This document shows positions 38,690 to 41,807 of a stretch of DNA of 41,807 bases, one piece after another. The position numbers and the translations under genes were made by a program. The notes under the pieces were generated by a model that saw only the letters and a program-made list of their open reading frames with translations, had not been told where the DNA came from and ran no database searches. Source of the DNA: Candidatus Heimdallarchaeota archaeon (GTDB taxonomy: Archaea > Asgardarchaeota > Heimdallarchaeia > Heimdallarchaeales > Kariarchaeaceae); assembly GCA_029882335.1 (NCBI GenBank), contig JAOUKW010000004.1, positions 1-41,807 of the forward strand. The letters are read 5' to 3'. The first letter of the stretch is position 1, and each line of letters begins with the position of its first letter.

Positions 38690-39551
38690 TGTTAATCACC
38701 TTCTTTCCATCTACCCATTTATAAAATCCTTGACCTGACTTTTTACCCAATTTTCCAGATTTAACCATAATTCTCAGTAATTCTGGTATTTCAAAAGCAG
38801 GTGATATTTCCGAGGATTGTAAATATTCAGCAATTTTCAGTCTAGTATCTAATCCCACATAGTCTGTTAATTCTAATGGTCCCATTGGATGTCGATATCC
38901 TAGGGTCATGGCTTTGTCAATAGCTTCTGGTGACGCGATATCTTGTTCAATCATCCTTATTGCCTCTAAACCGAGTAATACTCCCAGTCTTGATGTAGCA
39001 AATCCTGGTGAGTCTTTTACTTTTATTGGTATCTTACCTAAATCCATAGATAATTTCCAGATAATGTCAATAACATCATTAGAGGTGAATTTGGAATATA
39101 CAATTTCAATTAATTCCATTATCGGAGGAGGATTAAACCAATGCATTCCGATAATCAATGAAGGATTAATTGATTCTATAGATAATTCCTCTAATGATAG
39201 AGATGAAGTATTAGAGGCAATAATGACTGTAGATTTGATTGATTGTATCTTTTTAATCATCTCTTTTTTTAATTCTAATTGTTCTGGTACACATTCAATG
39301 ACAATATCTGCATGTTGTAACGCAGTAGATAGATCTGTGGAAAGACTAAGTCTGCTCAATATTTCATGAACATCTTGTAAGGGAAATACATTCTTTTCTA
39401 CTAATCTTAATAATCGGTTTTCAATACTTTTTTCTGCCTTTTGAACAATTTCTTCAGATATATCAAGTAGTTGTGTATTGAATCCTGCAGTTATACAAAC
39501 CTGTGCAATACCACTTCCCATTTGACCAGATCCAATAATTAATACTCTCAT
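38682..39551 (-). CDS. 3-hydroxyacyl-CoA dehydrogenase
   Basis: 'RVLIIGSGQMGSGIAQVCITAGFNTQLLD', 'ASNTSSLSL', 'GMHWFNPPPIMELIEIV', 'DSPGFATSRL', 'HPMGPLELTDYVGLD'. Confidence 0.94.
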   Translation of the reverse strand: MRVLIIGSGQMGSGIAQVCITAGFNTQLLDISEEIVQKAEKSIENRLLRLVEKNVFPLQDVHEILSRLSLSTDLSTALQHADIVIECVPEQLELKKEMIKKIQSIKSTVIIASNTSSLSLEELSIESINPSLIIGMHWFNPPPIMELIEIVYSKFTSNDVIDIIWKLSMDLGKIPIKVKDSPGFATSRLGVLLGLEAIRMIEQDIASPEAIDKAMTLGYRHPMGPLELTDYVGLDTRLKIAEYLQSSEISPAFEIPELLRIMVKSGKLGKKSGQGFYKWVDGKKVINNE

Positions 39552-40324
39552 AATTCTTTCCAGTTTGGTTTTCTTTTCTCAATAAAAGCATTGACACCTT
39601 CTTTATGCTCTGCTGTTGTAAATGCAATTCCCTGAGTAATTGCTTCTATTAATTGTTCATCAGCTAGTCGATTTTCAAATGCTCCATTTAAGATATCCTT
39701 AGATAATCCAATGGTCTCAATAGGTCCATTTGCCCATTCATTCATTTGGTTGTATACCTTCTCCATTAATTCTTCCTCAGGGTACACCTCAAGGACAAAA
39801 CCATATTCCCTAGCTTGATTTGCATCAATAATTGCCCGTGAGAAAACTAATTGCTTTGCACGTTGTAGTCCTGCATATCTGGAAATAAAATATGCACCTT
39901 CTGGAATCAAACCAACATTTCCATATGCAAAACCGAATTTTGCTTTATCCGAGGCATAAGTGATGTCACAAGCTGTAGAAAGAACAAATCCTGCACCAAA
40001 ACAGATACCATTTATTGCAGCCACAACAGGTCTATTTATTGATCTAATTAAGTCTGAAAGCCTGTATAAACCATTGAGTAATCTTGACTTTACATCTAAT
40101 GCTTTTCCAAGACGATTTAACATTCCCTCAACGTCTCCACCTGCAGTGAATGCTCTTCCTTCTCCAGTGAGAACGATACCTCGTACAGTTGGGTCATTTT
40201 TTATCTTACTAAATTCATCATTCAAGGCTAATACAAGTTCAATACTAAGTGCGTTTAACTTATCTGGTCGATTTAATGTTAGTGTTACAACATTATGCTC
40301 ATTTCTGTTTACTTTTAGAACCAT
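39548..40324 (-). CDS. Enoyl-CoA hydratase/isomerase family
   Basis: 'LTLNRPDKLNALS', 'GRAFTAGGDVEGM', 'VVAAINGICFGAGFVLSTACDITYAS'. Confidence 0.93.
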   Translation of the reverse strand: MVLKVNRNEHNVVTLTLNRPDKLNALSIELVLALNDEFSKIKNDPTVRGIVLTGEGRAFTAGGDVEGMLNRLGKALDVKSRLLNGLYRLSDLIRSINRPVVAAINGICFGAGFVLSTACDITYASDKAKFGFAYGNVGLIPEGAYFISRYAGLQRAKQLVFSRAIIDANQAREYGFVLEVYPEEELMEKVYNQMNEWANGPIETIGLSKDILNGAFENRLADEQLIEAITQGIAFTTAEHKEGVNAFIEKRKPNWKEL

Positions 40325-40371
40325 ATGATCCTTGTAGAAATAAAATATTATAGCGTTTTTATATTTCCATC

Positions 40372-41517
40372 TTATTTTATCTCTTTTATTAGTTCGCGTG
40401 CTATGATTATCTTTCTAACTTCTGTAGTTCCTGCACCAATCTCTAGTAATTTCGCATCTCTAGCAAATTTTTCAATTTTGTACTCTTTCATATATCCATA
40501 ACCACCAAGTATTTGGATCGCATCAAGTGCATGTATGGTTGATTTTTCTGATGCATGCATAATTGATGCACACGATTCTTTATTTGCATTATGATTTGTT
40601 TCGATTTCTGATAATGCCCAGTAGACAAGGAAATGTGATGCTTGAGTTTCTGTGTACATATTGGCGATTTTTTCCTTAATTAATTGAAATTCATTTATTG
40701 GTTTTCCAAATTGATGTCTCTCAGAGGAATATTTTAATGAAATATCTAAGGCTGTTTTTGAGATACCAAGGCTAATTGCAGCCAATACTGCTCTTTCAAT
40801 AGCAAGACCCGACATAGCAACACTTCTCCCATTATTTACTTGACCAAGTATATTTTCTTTGGGAATAGCTACATCTTCAAGAAATATTTCACCTGTTAAA
40901 GAACCTCTCATACCCATTTTTTCCATTGGTTTACCCGTAGTGACTCCTTTCGTATTCATCGGCATGATGAATGCAGTTACGCCTTTACCACCTGCAGAAG
41001 GATTAGTTTTTGCATAGATTAGTGCAATATCTCCAATAGGTGCATTGGTAATAAATGTCTTTGATCCTGATAAAATATAAAAATCACCTTCTTCTACTGC
41101 AGTGGTTTTTAATCCCATCGCGTCCGACCCTGAATTAGGTTCAGTAAGTGCTAGACACCCAACTTTTTTTCCTGTTACTAAATCTGGAACATATTTTTGT
41201 CTTTGAATTTCATTTGCATTTCGAAAAATATTATCAAGACATAGGTTTGAGTGTGCTCCTACGGATAAAGCGAAAGCTGGAGAAATTCTTGATAGTTCTT
41301 CTAAAATAATTCCTTGTGTGATGTAATCAGCACCAGCACCTTCATAATCTGGATGGATGGTTGGACCTAAAAGACCTAATTCACCTATTTCTCGGAATAA
41401 TTCTAGAGGAAAGTAATCTTCTTTATCCATCTTTTCTGCTACTTTATCCAGTTTTTCAACAGCAAAATCCCTCACCGTCTCTTGTATTATTTGATGTTCC
41501 TCAGAAAAGATATTCAT
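40372..41517 (-). CDS. Acyl-CoA dehydrogenase
   Basis: 'GCLALTEPNSGSDAMGLKTTA', 'SERHQFGKPINEFQLIKEKIA', 'DAIQILGGYGYMKEYKIEKFARDAKLLEIGAGTTEVRKIIIARELI'. Confidence 0.96.
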   Translation of the reverse strand: MNIFSEEHQIIQETVRDFAVEKLDKVAEKMDKEDYFPLELFREIGELGLLGPTIHPDYEGAGADYITQGIILEELSRISPAFALSVGAHSNLCLDNIFRNANEIQRQKYVPDLVTGKKVGCLALTEPNSGSDAMGLKTTAVEEGDFYILSGSKTFITNAPIGDIALIYAKTNPSAGGKGVTAFIMPMNTKGVTTGKPMEKMGMRGSLTGEIFLEDVAIPKENILGQVNNGRSVAMSGLAIERAVLAAISLGISKTALDISLKYSSERHQFGKPINEFQLIKEKIANMYTETQASHFLVYWALSEIETNHNANKESCASIMHASEKSTIHALDAIQILGGYGYMKEYKIEKFARDAKLLEIGAGTTEVRKIIIARELIKEIK

Positions 41518-41599
41518 TAATGTTGATTTAAACCATCCATATATTTTGGTTATCTTAACGTATGTGAATAAATGATCTCTAAATTAAAAATAGTAAGAT

Positions 41600-41807
41600 T
41601 TATTCTTCTTCATCATCTACTACATTAGGAGAAATGTTTAGGTTAACCATATGTGTATCTGTGGAGTGAATTTGTTTCAAATCAGTTACTCCTGGTTTGA
41701 TTAATGGTGTATTTCCAACCAAACCTCCCATTTTCTGTCTTCTTTTTTCTCTTTCTTCCTCTATCATTTCATCATAATTGGTCTTCCATATCATATACAA
41801 TTGAATT
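41600..41807 (-). CDS. C-terminal fragment of an unidentified protein running off the window
   Basis: Frame open through the window edge (listed TTG start at 41800 is probably internal); acidic tail 'NVVDDEEE'. Confidence 0.5.
   Translation of the reverse strand, partial: IQLYMIWKTNYDEMIEEEREKRRQKMGGLVGNTPLIKPGVTDLKQIHSTDTHMVNLNISPNVVDDEEE

Noticed and set aside
38908-39369. 153-aa plus-strand ORF
   Set aside because: Antisense to 3-hydroxyacyl-CoA dehydrogenase with intact motifs; no independent coding evidence.
39960-40328. 122-aa plus-strand ORF
   Set aside because: Antisense to enoyl-CoA hydratase; no recognisable features.
1-41807. CRISPR arrays, transposases, integrases or toxin-antitoxin modules
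   Set aside because: None seen: no regularly spaced direct repeats and no recognisable recombinase, Cas or TA proteins in the ORF set.

Overview
AT-rich archaeal-type accessory/metabolic window with about 35 well-supported genes. There are no rRNA, tRNA, CRISPR or transposase genes that I can support. Lineage inference: probably Asgard, Heimdallarchaeia-like. Basis: archaeal RpoK/Rpb6, a Rab/Ras-like small GTPase, a complex I membrane-arm operon, myo-inositol-phosphate synthases and a prenyl synthase. Layout: (1) an opp/dpp-type ABC importer operon (1-5794) with two extra unknown membrane proteins; (2) a Cys-rich N-terminal plus class I methyltransferase protein; (3) a minus-strand run of two tandem Ino1 paralogs, a nucleotidyltransferase, a polyprenyl synthase, nuoN-M-L-K-J-H and a small GTPase; (4) a 0.9 kb mostly non-coding region with hairpins; (5) an RNase II/R-type RNB exonuclease, a DUF35 protein, rpoK, and a heterodimeric ABC exporter; (6) a DUF47/PhoU-like + solute-binding protein + fused permease + two ABC ATPases operon; (7) an isopropylmalate/isocitrate dehydrogenase, a TauE-like permease, a UDP-glucose dehydrogenase-like gene and an acyl-CoA beta-oxidation-like operon. 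The best candidate for something undescribed is the importer at 28160-33998. Its two ATPase genes carry complementary degeneration: the first has intact Walker A/B but LSGGQ->LDAAD, while the second has intact LSGGM but Walker A GPSNGGPS (no Lys) and Walker B Glu->Gln. This implies an importer with one canonical and one dead ATP site, paired with a single-chain two-domain permease.
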